Positions 6,784 to 16,369 of a stretch of DNA of 64,000 nt are shown here, in pieces. A program made the translations under genes and the position numbers. Origin of the DNA: Aerococcus christensenii (GTDB lineage: Bacteria > Bacillota > Bacilli > Lactobacillales > Aerococcaceae); NCBI RefSeq assembly GCF_001543105.1, contig NZ_CP014159.1, positions 1,550,001 to 1,614,000 on the forward strand. Reading direction: 5' to 3'. The notes under the pieces are model-generated. The model was given only the letters and a program-made list of their open reading frames with translations, did no database searches and was not told where the DNA came from. Every line of letters starts with the position of its first letter. Positions within the stretch are counted from its first letter, which is position 1.

Positions 6784-9700
6784 CTATTCAACCGACTTCA
6801 AGGCTTCTAGCATATCGATCACTTTTAATTTTTGATGAATGATTTCCGCCAATATAGCCGTGACCACTAAAATAATGAAGGCAGGAACGAGGAAGGTCTT
6901 GAATTTGAGTGCAGGATCAAACATGACATCTGCAGGTGGAACCACTTCTAATATATAGCGATGAAGGAGTTCTCCTATACCATATCCCACAAATATTCCG
7001 ATAATCGTCAGTAAGAAAGTCTCTCTATAGATATAGAGGGTCACTTCCTTATCGTAGAAGCCTAAGACCTTAATCGTAGACAGCTCTCGGATCCGTTCAG
7101 CAACATTCAGATTGGTGAGGTTATACAAGATAACAATCCCTAATAAGGAAGCAATAATGATCAAGACGGTCATAATTTTATCCAACGCTTCAACGATGGT
7201 TTGAACTTGATTGATAAGCATCGTATTTTGAATCACACCACTTACAGCAGAAGACTCCATAAAATAAGCTGCCGTGGATTCTGTATTTGCTATGGACCGA
7301 TCTTTTAATTGGACCCAATGCGCATTTTCATCCATGTCTTTACCGACCATTTGTTCATAGCCTTTTGGCGTTGTGAACACAAAGTGTCCCATATACATCT
7401 CCGTAATCCCTGTAACCTTGGCTTCAAACGAATGTTTATCGTCTTCTTCAAAGGTCACCGTATCCCCTACTTTGGCATTTAAAGCATGGGCCAAGCGTTC
7501 TGAGATCACAATTCCCTCATCACTTAAGTCTATTTTCTCTCCCGTCGAGCGATTTTGTAGACAGACATAATCCGAAAGATCAGCTTGTGTTGGAACTAAT
7601 AGTTTAATGTCTTGTTTTTCTTGCTTATCTAATGTTTTCTGATGCAAGTCTTCATAGTGAATAGACGTATGTCCAGCAATAGATTCATTTTTCAAGCGAT
7701 TGTCTAAGTCTTCTCGATCCTTGTCTCTCACATAATCATTCTCAGCAACAATCAAATCATACTTTAACAGCTGGGTAAATTGACGCTGGTTAATGTTTGC
7801 AATAGAGGATTGGACCGCATAACCTGTAAATAACATAGCGATAGAGCCTGCAACCCCGAAGATCGTCATAAACATCCGCTTTTTATACCGGAACAAATTT
7901 CTAGCCGTGACTTTGTGGGTAAAGCTCATCCTCTTCCACAAGAAGGGGATTCTCTCTAACATAATTCGTGACCCACCACTTGGCACTTTCGGGAGGAGCA
8001 ATTGAGCGGGTCTTTCCGTCAATTCTTCTCTTCCCACAAAATAAGCAGGGATAACTGCACTAGCCATAGCGAGAACTAAAGCCACCAACGAGATTTTCCA
8101 ATGAAAATGATATTCAATAGCAGGTAGAGCAAAGCCCGTGCGATAAGCATTATAAACGATATAAGGAAGTAAGGTATGTCCTAAGATAATCCCTACCACG
8201 GTTCCAGAAAGACTGGAGGCAATCCCGTAAAAGGTGAATTTCTTCAAAATGTCTTTGTCTTCATAGCCCAAAGCTTTGAGGGTCCCCGTTTTAATTCGCT
8301 CTTCTTCAACGAAACGCGTCATCGTCGTTAAGGTCACTAAAGCCGCAACAAAGTAGAGGAAGATAGGAAAGACTTTGGCTAGGGCGTCGATCACGTTCGA
8401 CACAATATAATAAATCTTATATCCTTCTCCACCAGGGATTTCTTTTCTGTTATAGAGATAATATTTTGGCAAGCTCATATGATCGATAAGCGCTCTAAAG
8501 TCATCAATTTCCTTTTGCTTGTCTTCTATGGTTTGCTTAGCATCTTCTACCTTTTCATCAAATTCTTTCTTCTTTGCTTGATAGTCTTGCTCTTTTTGCG
8601 CAAGTTCCTTTTCAGCACTGGCGAGTTGACTCTCGCCATTTCTTTTTTGGGATTGATAAGCTGCTTGGGCTTGCCGATATTCTTCAGTTTTATCATCGAG
8701 TTGTTGAGAAGCGTCTTGCAATAGGGCCCTCTTTTGAGCCAATTCTTCTTCCTTCTCGTTTAAAATCTTCTGCATGCCGAGAAGTTGGTTTTCTTTGGTC
8801 GTTAGATCTTCTGGAATAGGAAGATGAGCGGCTTCTAATCGTTTCTTTGCGTCCTGACACTGCGCCCAACTGGCATTAAAGGCTTCTTTCTTTTGATTGA
8901 ACATATCTTCTGCTTGTGAGAAGAGACCTTGTTTTTGATCGAGCCTTTGACTTCCTGATTGAAGTTCACCTTCAGCCACCGTAAATTGTTGGTTGGCTTG
9001 AGAGAGCTTAGCTGCCAATTCATTTTGGCCTTCTGCCAATTTTCTATGATAGTTATCTAAGGTCAACCGGCCTTGCCGCAAAGCATCTTGTTTGCTTTTA
9101 AGTTCTGCTTTCTTTTCATTCAATTGGTCTTGATGAGAATCAATTTTTTCATTGGCTTCTTTCTGGATCGCTTCTAAACGATGGAAAGGCTGAGATTTTA
9201 AGAGATCCTCTAACTTTTCTTTGTGTTGGTCCAAACGCTCTTCGTAAGTTTTAGAAGCGGGATCTAAGGTAGATAAGTCCTCAAATTTCAAACGAGCAAT
9301 CATATAAATATCTGAATCAAAAGCTTCTTCACTGAGAACACCATATCCCTTTAAGGAGCCTGTCCCCGCCATAGAGATCCCCTGATTAACATCAGAAATA
9401 ATCTCTGTCGATCGAACAAAACCCACTAATTGAAAGTGATGCTGCTTTAAAACTTTCCTCCCGGCGATATCTTCTTTTTCATCGAAACGAAGGGTTTCCC
9501 CGATCGTATACTGGTCTTTAAATTTAGCGTCTAAAGCAATCTCTTGATCATTTTGAGGCAGTCTACCTTCTGTCACCTCATAATCTGAAACCTTATCTCC
9601 TTTTGAAAAGAGACGGATGCTGTCTTGTTTTCCTTCAAAAGTGACATCCTTGAGGTACCCATATTCAATATGTTGGAGACCACCTGCTTGATTTAAAAGG

Positions 9701-9927
9701 AAAACATCCTCCTGATCAATCCCCTTATCTGCAATCAGCGTGAGGTCCGCAGCATTTAATTGCTGAAAATAATTCCAACCGGTCTGACGCATATCTGGGC
9801 CAGTAACCCCCAAACCAACTAATACGAAGGCCCCTAACAGCATTAAACTAAAAATCGATAAAAATCTTCCCTTCGAGTGACGAATTGAAGAGAAAATATC
9901 TTTCCAAAACATTTTATTTTTGAACAT
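6784..9927 (-). CDS. FtsX-family ABC exporter permease with large extracellular coiled coil
   Basis: Membrane permease, 1047 residues. One transmembrane segment lies near residues 18-40. A long extracellular part follows, with a MacB-like region (about 45-235) and a coiled-coil stretch rich in K, E, Q and A (about 240-485). Then come an FtsX domain (about 510-640), a second extracellular domain (about 680-910) and a second FtsX domain (about 915-1040). It begins 9 nt after the ATPase gene. The family exports peptides, lipids or drugs, or transmits mechanical signals; no substrate can be inferred. The divergent TetR gene suggests it is induced by a small molecule. Confidence 0.85.
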   Translation of the reverse strand: MFKNKMFWKDIFSSIRHSKGRFLSIFSLMLLGAFVLVGLGVTGPDMRQTGWNYFQQLNAADLTLIADKGIDQEDVFLLNQAGGLQHIEYGYLKDVTFEGKQDSIRLFSKGDKVSDYEVTEGRLPQNDQEIALDAKFKDQYTIGETLRFDEKEDIAGRKVLKQHHFQLVGFVRSTEIISDVNQGISMAGTGSLKGYGVLSEEAFDSDIYMIARLKFEDLSTLDPASKTYEERLDQHKEKLEDLLKSQPFHRLEAIQKEANEKIDSHQDQLNEKKAELKSKQDALRQGRLTLDNYHRKLAEGQNELAAKLSQANQQFTVAEGELQSGSQRLDQKQGLFSQAEDMFNQKKEAFNASWAQCQDAKKRLEAAHLPIPEDLTTKENQLLGMQKILNEKEEELAQKRALLQDASQQLDDKTEEYRQAQAAYQSQKRNGESQLASAEKELAQKEQDYQAKKKEFDEKVEDAKQTIEDKQKEIDDFRALIDHMSLPKYYLYNRKEIPGGEGYKIYYIVSNVIDALAKVFPIFLYFVAALVTLTTMTRFVEEERIKTGTLKALGYEDKDILKKFTFYGIASSLSGTVVGIILGHTLLPYIVYNAYRTGFALPAIEYHFHWKISLVALVLAMASAVIPAYFVGREELTERPAQLLLPKVPSGGSRIMLERIPFLWKRMSFTHKVTARNLFRYKKRMFMTIFGVAGSIAMLFTGYAVQSSIANINQRQFTQLLKYDLIVAENDYVRDKDREDLDNRLKNESIAGHTSIHYEDLHQKTLDKQEKQDIKLLVPTQADLSDYVCLQNRSTGEKIDLSDEGIVISERLAHALNAKVGDTVTFEEDDKHSFEAKVTGITEMYMGHFVFTTPKGYEQMVGKDMDENAHWVQLKDRSIANTESTAAYFMESSAVSGVIQNTMLINQVQTIVEALDKIMTVLIIIASLLGIVILYNLTNLNVAERIRELSTIKVLGFYDKEVTLYIYRETFLLTIIGIFVGYGIGELLHRYILEVVPPADVMFDPALKFKTFLVPAFIILVVTAILAEIIHQKLKVIDMLEALKSVE

Positions 9928-9936
9928 TCTATTCGC

Positions 9937-10638
9937 CTACCATTCAATCGATTGAATATCTTTCGGATGAGCATTCAGGTCTATGGATTTCACTCTGGCA
10001 TCATGCATATGAATCACTCGATCCGCAATGGGAGCAAGTGCTGCATTATGAGTCACAATAACTACCGTTGCCCCATTTTTTCGACTCATATCTTGCAAAA
10101 TTTTGAGAACCTGCTTTCCAGTTTGATAGTCCAAAGCTCCAGTCGGTTCGTCACATAGAAGAATCTTTGGACGTTTGGCCACTGCTCTGGCAATTGCTAC
10201 TCGCTGTTGTTCCCCCCCAGAGAGTTGGGCAGGATAATTATTCATCCGGTTTTTGAGACCCACTTTAATCAGTGTCTGCTCTGCATCTTCTGCTTCATTC
10301 ACAATTTCAGAAGCGAGTTCTACATTTTCTTTCGCCGTTAAATTAGGAATAAGGTTATAAAATTGGAAAACAAACCCGACCTCTTCACGCCGATATTGGG
10401 TTAATTGTTTTTTGCTAGCTTTGGAAATATCTTTCCCATCAATAATAACTTTTCCAGAATCATTGACGTCCATTCCTCCGAGAATATTTAAAACGGTTGA
10501 TTTGCCGGCTCCAGAGGTTCCTAAAATGATGGCTAATTCCCCCTTTTCCACTTCAAAACTTACCTTATTATTGGCTAAAATCTGTGTTTCTCCCATTTGG
10601 TAACTTTTGCATGAATCAATCATTTCAATATATGCCAT
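9937..10638 (-). CDS. ABC exporter ATPase (MacB/LolD type)
   Basis: ATPase partner of the FtsX-type permease, 233 residues. Visible motifs are Walker [10 protein letters not shown], the [14 protein letters not shown] signature and Walker [13 protein letters not shown], typical of the MacB/LolD/FtsE branch. The start is the ATG at 10638, with AAGGAG 8 nt upstream; an in-frame GTG at 10647 lies within the ribosome site. It is the first gene of a two-gene operon with its own promoter. Confidence 0.92.
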   Translation of the reverse strand: MAYIEMIDSCKSYQMGETQILANNKVSFEVEKGELAIILGTSGAGKSTVLNILGGMDVNDSGKVIIDGKDISKASKKQLTQYRREEVGFVFQFYNLIPNLTAKENVELASEIVNEAEDAEQTLIKVGLKNRMNNYPAQLSGGEQQRVAIARAVAKRPKILLCDEPTGALDYQTGKQVLKILQDMSRKNGATVVIVTHNAALAPIADRVIHMHDARVKSIDLNAHPKDIQSIEW

Positions 10639-10686
10639 TGATTTCACTCCTTAAATAAACAACGTGTTGATTTTTTAACGCTTGTT

Positions 10687-10715
10687 AGTATAAACTGATT
10701 AGGGAAGTCTTACAA
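10687..10715 (-). promoter_or_regulatory. Promoter of the ABC exporter operon
   Basis: Minus-strand -35 TTGTAA and -10 TATACT are spaced by 17 nt, about 49 nt upstream of the ATPase start. It lies in the shared intergenic region with the TetR gene, so a TetR operator is expected here, although no clear palindrome could be assigned. Confidence 0.7.
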
Positions 10716-10785
10716 TACACAATTTAAAGTGAACTGTTAATTTTGTACAAAACGTTTCTAAATTCAACGACTCAAAGGAGAAGCC

Positions 10786-11379
10786 ATGACTAAACAACGA
10801 AACACCTTAACCAAAGAAAAAATAAAAAATGCCTTTTGCCAATTGCTAATTGATAAGGGGATGGATGCCTTAACGGTCAGTGACATTTCCAGATTAGCAG
10901 ATATCAATCGGGGAACTTTTTACCTCCATTACGTTGACAAATACGATCTCTTAAAAAAGCTAGAGGACAACATTATTGAAGATCTGGAGGTAATTCTATT
11001 AGATGAAGACCAGCTCAGTAATACAACTGAACCAACCCTTTTTCCCTATCAATCGGTATACAATGCTCTTGCCTATGTCAAGAATGATTTTCCTTTCATC
11101 CATGCTTTGGCTAGTCCTAATGGCGATCCAATGTTTGTCACGCGTTTTAAGCAGGTACTGATCCTTGTTTTTGAAAAAAAGATTCGATCTTTTCCTAATA
11201 TCTGGCAGTATGAGAACACCCTTCCTTCTGATTATGCGCAAGAAATTTTGATTTCTGGCATTATGGGAATCATTCAACTCTGGATAAAGAAAGGCGGAGA
11301 AGAACCCATTGAGCAAATCGCTCAAATTATTACCAAAACCCGCCATCTTTCTGCCGATGATATTGCTAAAAATATTTAG
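10786..11379 (+). CDS. TetR/AcrR-family transcriptional regulator
   Basis: DNA-binding repressor of 197 residues. The N-terminal TetR helix-turn-helix is clear at about residues 28-55 (T-V-S-D-I-S-R-L-A-D-I-N-R-G-T-F-Y-L-H-Y). The C-terminal part is the variable ligand-binding domain and resembles the DhaS-like TetR subgroup common in Firmicutes. It has an AAAGGAG ribosome site 5 nt before the ATG. It is divergent from the ABC exporter operon, which it probably represses (inference). Confidence 0.88.
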   Translation: MTKQRNTLTKEKIKNAFCQLLIDKGMDALTVSDISRLADINRGTFYLHYVDKYDLLKKLEDNIIEDLEVILLDEDQLSNTTEPTLFPYQSVYNALAYVKNDFPFIHALASPNGDPMFVTRFKQVLILVFEKKIRSFPNIWQYENTLPSDYAQEILISGIMGIIQLWIKKGGEEPIEQIAQIITKTRHLSADDIAKNI

Positions 11380-11471
11380 AAAACAGTTGGAAAGGCATGA
11401 AATACTTATTTTTTTGGAAATGAAGGGGTTATTCTTGAGTCTCTATTTTGATATAATTTCACTCTAACCAA

Positions 11472-11520
11472 AAAGCCGACCATCAGAGATTAGCACTTCT
11501 GACAGTCGGCTTTCTTTTTT
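11472..11520 (+). terminator. Terminator between tetR and the second importer operon
   Basis: The stem AAAGCCGAC/GTCGGCTTT with inner TCAGA/TCTGA is followed by TTTCTTTTTT on the plus strand. The leading A run allows use in the reverse direction, for the convergent importer operon. Confidence 0.85.
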
Positions 11521-11592
11521 GAAATATTTACTTTTAATATTACAAAAGATACGTTTCTCATTCACAAAATCATTTTTTCAGTCTTTGACTGA

Positions 11593-12372
11593 TTAGGAAT
11601 CCACATGTTGCGTAATTTTCCATGAGCACGCCCAATTTTCAAGAAGATCCAATAAAAGATATCCGATCATTCCGATAATCCCTAAAGTAATCATGGCTGC
11701 ATACATCGTATCATAGTTTCGAGTCTCCATAGCATTCATAATATAGTAACCTAATCCAGAGCGCGCTGCAAAGGTTTCTGCTATGAATAACAAAGCAAGT
11801 GACATCCCCAAGCTTGTCCGTAAGGCGGACACGATCGTAGGGAGACAAGCTGGCCATAAAAGATGGTGAAAAGTTTGCCAAGGAGTAGCTTGTAAACTTT
11901 TCATTAACTGCGTTTGATTATTAGGAATAGACTTAGCCGCATCTCGAATCAACAGTGAAAAATGAAAAAATAAAGCTGTTGATAATAAGCAAATTTTAGA
12001 AGAGTCTCCTAATCCTAAAAAGATTAAGATAATGGGCAGAAAAAGTACTTTGGGTAAAGAATACCCTAAATACAGAAAAGGTGAAAAATATTTATCTACC
12101 TTCTGTTTCCTGCCGCAGACTAACCCTACCGGCAAAGAAACAAGCAAAGCAATCATAACACTAATAATTAAGCGATAAATACTCGAAAAAATATGAGGAA
12201 GCATAGCGCCTGATTTCCAAAGCACCTTAAAATGACGGAGTACAATAATAGGCCGAGGCAAAATCGGCTTATCAATCAGCCAAGCAAAGAAATCCCAAAC
12301 AAAAAAACAAACCACTAAAGTAAGAAGTAGAGGAAAAGATTTTTTGAGCCTTTTTTTAATTTTTGCGAACAT
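11593..12372 (-). CDS. ABC importer permease (SsuC/TauC/ThiX class)
   Basis: Membrane permease of 259 residues, with about six hydrophobic segments and a cytoplasmic coupling loop at about residues 155-190 (Q-A-T-P-W-Q-T-F-H-H-L-L-W-P). The start is the ATG at 12372, with a purine-rich GGGGGAA 8 nt upstream; it overlaps the ATPase stop by 17 nt. It is the last gene of a lipoprotein-ATPase-permease operon. It is a paralogue of the permease at 1700-2470, but no riboswitch precedes this operon. The substrate is unknown. Confidence 0.85.
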   Translation of the reverse strand: MFAKIKKRLKKSFPLLLTLVVCFFVWDFFAWLIDKPILPRPIIVLRHFKVLWKSGAMLPHIFSSIYRLIISVMIALLVSLPVGLVCGRKQKVDKYFSPFLYLGYSLPKVLFLPIILIFLGLGDSSKICLLSTALFFHFSLLIRDAAKSIPNNQTQLMKSLQATPWQTFHHLLWPACLPTIVSALRTSLGMSLALLFIAETFAARSGLGYYIMNAMETRNYDTMYAAMITLGIIGMIGYLLLDLLENWACSWKITQHVDS

Positions 12373-13027
12373 AAGTGATTCCCCCACTTTCATCTTTATT
12401 AAATTCAATAATTTGTTCTCCAAAACGAAAGGCTTGTTCCTCCGAATGCGTCACAAGAATTAAGGCAATAGATTTCTTCATCAAGGCCTCCTCTAACAAA
12501 CTTTGGCAATTTCGGCTAGTGGTACTGTCCAAAGCTGAGAAAGGTTCATCTAGTAGCAATAATTTTGGCTTTTGTAAGATACTTCTAGCCAAAGATACCC
12601 GCTGAATCTGTCCGCCTGATAAAGTGAGTGGATAACGGTTCATAATATTTTCAATCTCCATTTGGTGGATGACCCACTCTAAATCTTCAGCTGATACTTC
12701 TTCTTTCGCTAATTTTTTAGGTAATAAAATATTCTCTTTTACAGTTTTCCAAGGAAACAAACTATTATTCTGAAAAGAAATACCAATTTCACGTGTAGGC
12801 TCTATCAGTTCTTTTCCTTCAAAATAGATAGTTCCCTCTGTGGGGCGTTGAAGGCCACAGACTAGACGTAAAAAGGTAGACTTCCCACTCCCAGATGCTC
12901 CCATTAAGGAAATATGTTGACCAGAATGAACAGTTAAATTGATATGGGAAAAGATTGACTGAGAAGCTCCTGGATACTTGACACTTACATTCTTAGCTTC
13001 TAAAAGAGGGTGTGAATTAGAAGCCAT
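12356..13027 (-). CDS. ABC importer ATPase (SsuB/TauB/ThiZ class)
   Basis: ATPase of 223 residues with Walker A GASGSGKST, signature LSGGQIQRVSLAR and Walker B LLLLDEPFSALD. The start is taken as the ATG at 13027, with GAGGAAA upstream inside the end of the lipoprotein gene; the longer frame adds residues with no homology. The gene overlaps both neighbours, which shows tight coupling. It energises the importer with the proteins encoded on either side. Confidence 0.87.
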   Translation of the reverse strand: MASNSHPLLEAKNVSVKYPGASQSIFSHINLTVHSGQHISLMGASGSGKSTFLRLVCGLQRPTEGTIYFEGKELIEPTREIGISFQNNSLFPWKTVKENILLPKKLAKEEVSAEDLEWVIHQMEIENIMNRYPLTLSGGQIQRVSLARSILQKPKLLLLDEPFSALDSTTSRNCQSLLEEALMKKSIALILVTHSEEQAFRFGEQIIEFNKDESGGITYVRKN

Positions 13028-13982
13028 TATAAACCATTTCCTCATAAGAATAAGGTTTATCAAGCAATTTCTTTTCAAGCATCCAATTCATAATACGCTC
13101 AACATCTTTTTCGCTAGGCAATGCTTGTGGTGTAAAGTGAGGCACTTTATAATCATTAGCTAATTGAGAAGGAATATTCGCTTTTTCAATTGCTAAATCT
13201 TTATATTTATCCGGATTTTCATTCAAAGCTTTTTCTGCTTTTTGATAAGCAGTTAAAAATTTATGAACGCCTTCTTTGTCTTCCTTAATTCTCTTTTCAG
13301 ATAATAATAGAACAGATTGTGAATAATTTTCTTTTAATTTCGTATCGTCAATTAAAACGTGTGCTCCATTTTTCACAGCAATTTCAGCCAAAGGATCCGG
13401 CAAAATAGCCGCTTGAATATCTTTACCAGCAAGTACAGACTCTAAACGAAGCAATAATTTTGGAAATTGAACCTTTTGAAGATCTTTAGGATCCATTCCT
13501 AATTCCTTGCTATATTGATCCACAAGGTATTCCATCATAGTATTTTCAGCAATTGCTAATGGTTTATGAGGTAAATCTTTAGGATCTACAAGGTTACTCT
13601 TTGGTGAAGAAACCACTAAAAAACGTCCTTCTTCTTGAGTAGCTCCCAAACATGTGGCAACTGCTCTCACATCACAATTTCCTTTTTTGAATAGAGCCCC
13701 TACAATTAAGTCCGTCGTTACGCCATCGAGTTCCCCAGCTTCCATGGCATTTTGTTGATCAACCGTACTATTAAACTCAACAATTTCGATAGGAACTCCT
13801 TCCTTTTTAAAGAAGTCTTCTGCTTCTCCCACATAAAGTGGAATATTATCATTAATCCGAAGAACACCAATTCGGTAAGGCTTAACGGCATTAGATGATT
13901 TCCCACAAGCAAATAAAGTAACACTGAGTAGCAATACACCAAAAATTACACCAATGGTTTTCATGAATTTTTTCAACTTCAT
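13017..13982 (-). CDS. ABC importer substrate-binding lipoprotein (NMT1-like)
   Basis: Solute-binding lipoprotein of 321 residues. The signal peptide ends in the lipobox LFAC, with Cys26 lipidated. The mature part is an NMT1/SsuA-like two-lobed binding domain starting at Y-R-I-G-V-L-R-I-N-D-N-I-P-L-Y. The start has AAGGAG 4 nt upstream. It is a distant paralogue of the TPP-linked lipoprotein at 727-1716. Family members bind thiamin precursors, sulfonates, nitrate, aromatics or flavins; no TPP or FMN aptamer is seen upstream, so the ligand stays open. Confidence 0.85.
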   Translation of the reverse strand: MKLKKFMKTIGVIFGVLLLSVTLFACGKSSNAVKPYRIGVLRINDNIPLYVGEAEDFFKKEGVPIEIVEFNSTVDQQNAMEAGELDGVTTDLIVGALFKKGNCDVRAVATCLGATQEEGRFLVVSSPKSNLVDPKDLPHKPLAIAENTMMEYLVDQYSKELGMDPKDLQKVQFPKLLLRLESVLAGKDIQAAILPDPLAEIAVKNGAHVLIDDTKLKENYSQSVLLLSEKRIKEDKEGVHKFLTAYQKAEKALNENPDKYKDLAIEKANIPSQLANDYKVPHFTPQALPSEKDVERIMNWMLEKKLLDKPYSYEEMVYNGF

Positions 13983-14092
13983 TATTCTCCTTCCTCTTCT
14001 ATAAGTACTCGTTTAATTAATAAACACAATCATTATAGAAAATAATTCGAAATTACACAAGCTAAATACAAAATATCTACTTAAAAAAATAG

Positions 14093-14140
14093 TCTAAATA
14101 AAACTACTTCAAAAGAGAATTTTTTCTTTTTTGAAGTAGT
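14093..14140 (-). terminator. Hairpin upstream of the second importer operon
   Basis: ACTACTTCAAAA pairs with TTTTGAAGTAGT; on the minus strand it is followed by TTTATTT. It lies 111 nt upstream of the lipoprotein start, so it is either the terminator of an upstream minus transcript or an attenuator in the operon leader. Confidence 0.55.
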
Positions 14141-14170
14141 CAATCACTTATTCCTTGATAACACTCAGGT

Positions 14171-14194
14171 TGTCATTAGCAAATGATAATGACA
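14171..14194. repeat. 8-bp inverted repeat TGTCATTA/TAATGACA
   Basis: A perfect 8-bp inverted repeat with an 8-nt spacer, not followed by a T run. It has the shape of an operator or a small RNA hairpin. No role can be assigned. Confidence 0.45.
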
Positions 14195-14471
14195 TAGTGC
14201 CTTAGCAAATAAAAACGGAACAACTGAGAAAAGCGATTCCCACGAAAGGGAAATTAACAGAGGTCGAGAATATCAAATATTATCAAGTTTACTCAGTATT
14301 GAACAAGCCCACTTTTAATGCTATTATCTTAAACCTTATCAGAAAGGAACATCAAATGCCTTTTAAAAACTCTATAAAAAGTTTGGAAAGAAGGCTTTAT
14401 TCATGAAAAATATGGCCTTATGCGCTTCTTGATGACTAAAAAAGTCATCACTTTTTGCTCCTTCCTATATC

Positions 14472-15593
<1,122 letters not shown>

Positions 15594-15621
15594 TTATAAA
15601 TGAATACGGTTCTCTTTCACA

Positions 15622-15652
15622 ATATTACATTAAAAAAAAAAAAAAAACTCAA
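15622..15652 (-). promoter_or_regulatory. Promoter of the collagen-like gene containing a 16-nt T tract
   Basis: Minus-strand -35 TTGAGT (15647-15652) and -10 TAATAT (15622-15627) are separated by 19 nt, most of which is a run of 16 T (15632-15647, sharing one T with the -35). The spacer is 2 nt longer than optimal, so slippage could switch promoter strength. The -10 assignment is my reading and could be shifted. Confidence 0.55.
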
Positions 15653-15723
15653 AATAAAAGCTTTCAATAGCAAATTTATAAAGAATACCCAAAATCAAAA
15701 TTTCATCTTAAACCAGCCACCGT

Positions 15724-15764
15724 ATAAAAAAAGATATTCGAACGAAAGAATTCGAATATCTTTT
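15724..15764 (-). terminator. Terminator of the PsiE-like gene
   Basis: A perfect 14-bp stem AAAAGATATTCGAA/TTCGAATATCTTTT with an 8-nt loop; on the minus strand it continues into a T-rich tail. It lies 115 nt past the stop of the membrane protein gene at 15879-16286. Confidence 0.85.
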
Positions 15765-15878
15765 CCTTATATACAATATAACGTCTCACCCTTTGTTTAT
15801 GGAGACCAATACCTTTTTATATGAAAAATTCTCTTTATAAATATCTAAAGATCACTTCATACTTGTCTGATGAATCTA

Positions 15879-16286
15879 TTATTCCTTTATGTTAAGATCT
15901 TTTTTTCTGCCTTGCTTCATGAACCTCATAATAAGAACAATTAAGAAAATGATTCCTATAGACAAAGTCCCTAAAAATACTTCAAACATTGTACTAGCAT
16001 GAATCAACATTTTACGCGAAATGACAAAAAGAATCAATTCTAGAATTGCTTGGGTGGAATGATATAAAATCATCAGAACTAATTCTACCCCCACAATTAA
16101 CAAAAGAGCGTAACCTAAAAATCTCTGAAACACTTCATAGGTATCCAGTGTATTGGCCTTTCCTATCAATGTAAAATACTCTGGAAATTCCAACAAACCA
16201 ATTAAAACACCAACAATAACTAATACAGAAATAGCTATCTCTAAAATTCGTGCTCCTTTTTTAATTTGATCTTTTATATAATCCAC
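15879..16286 (-). CDS. Small membrane protein, PsiE-like
   Basis: Membrane protein of 135 residues with four hydrophobic segments (about 14-36, 50-72, 78-95 and 103-124). The pattern V-I-S-R-K-M-L-I-H-A-S-T between segments three and four resembles the PsiE (phosphate-starvation-inducible) family, whose function is unknown. The start is GTG at 16286, with AAGGAG 9 nt upstream. It is a single-gene unit with terminators on both sides. Confidence 0.65.
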   Translation of the reverse strand: MDYIKDQIKKGARILEIAISVLVIVGVLIGLLEFPEYFTLIGKANTLDTYEVFQRFLGYALLLIVGVELVLMILYHSTQAILELILFVISRKMLIHASTMFEVFLGTLSIGIIFLIVLIMRFMKQGRKKDLNIKE

Positions 16287-16310
16287 TCAAAACCACTCCT
16301 TACTTTACAT

Positions 16311-16352
16311 AAAAAGCACTGAAAGGAACTTGTATGCAAGCCTTTTAGTGCC
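16311..16352 (-). terminator. Terminator of the second hpt gene
   Basis: Minus-strand stem GCACTaAAAGG/CCTTTcAGTGC followed by TTTTT, 18 nt past the hpt stop. Confidence 0.8.
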
Positions 16353-16369
16353 TTTGGAAAATGTGCTTG

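Larger units (their letters stand above)
13983..14471 (-). other. 490-bp intergenic region with hairpins and a short orphan reading frame
   Basis: No convincing gene. It holds a minus-strand hairpin at 14093-14140, an inverted repeat at 14171-14194 and a small plus-strand hairpin (GATGACT/AGTCATC) at about 14431-14449 followed by ACTTTTT. A plus-strand stretch at 14206-14406 is open for 66 codons without a start codon or ribosome site and could be the remains of a gene. I recognise no family in it. Confidence 0.5.
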
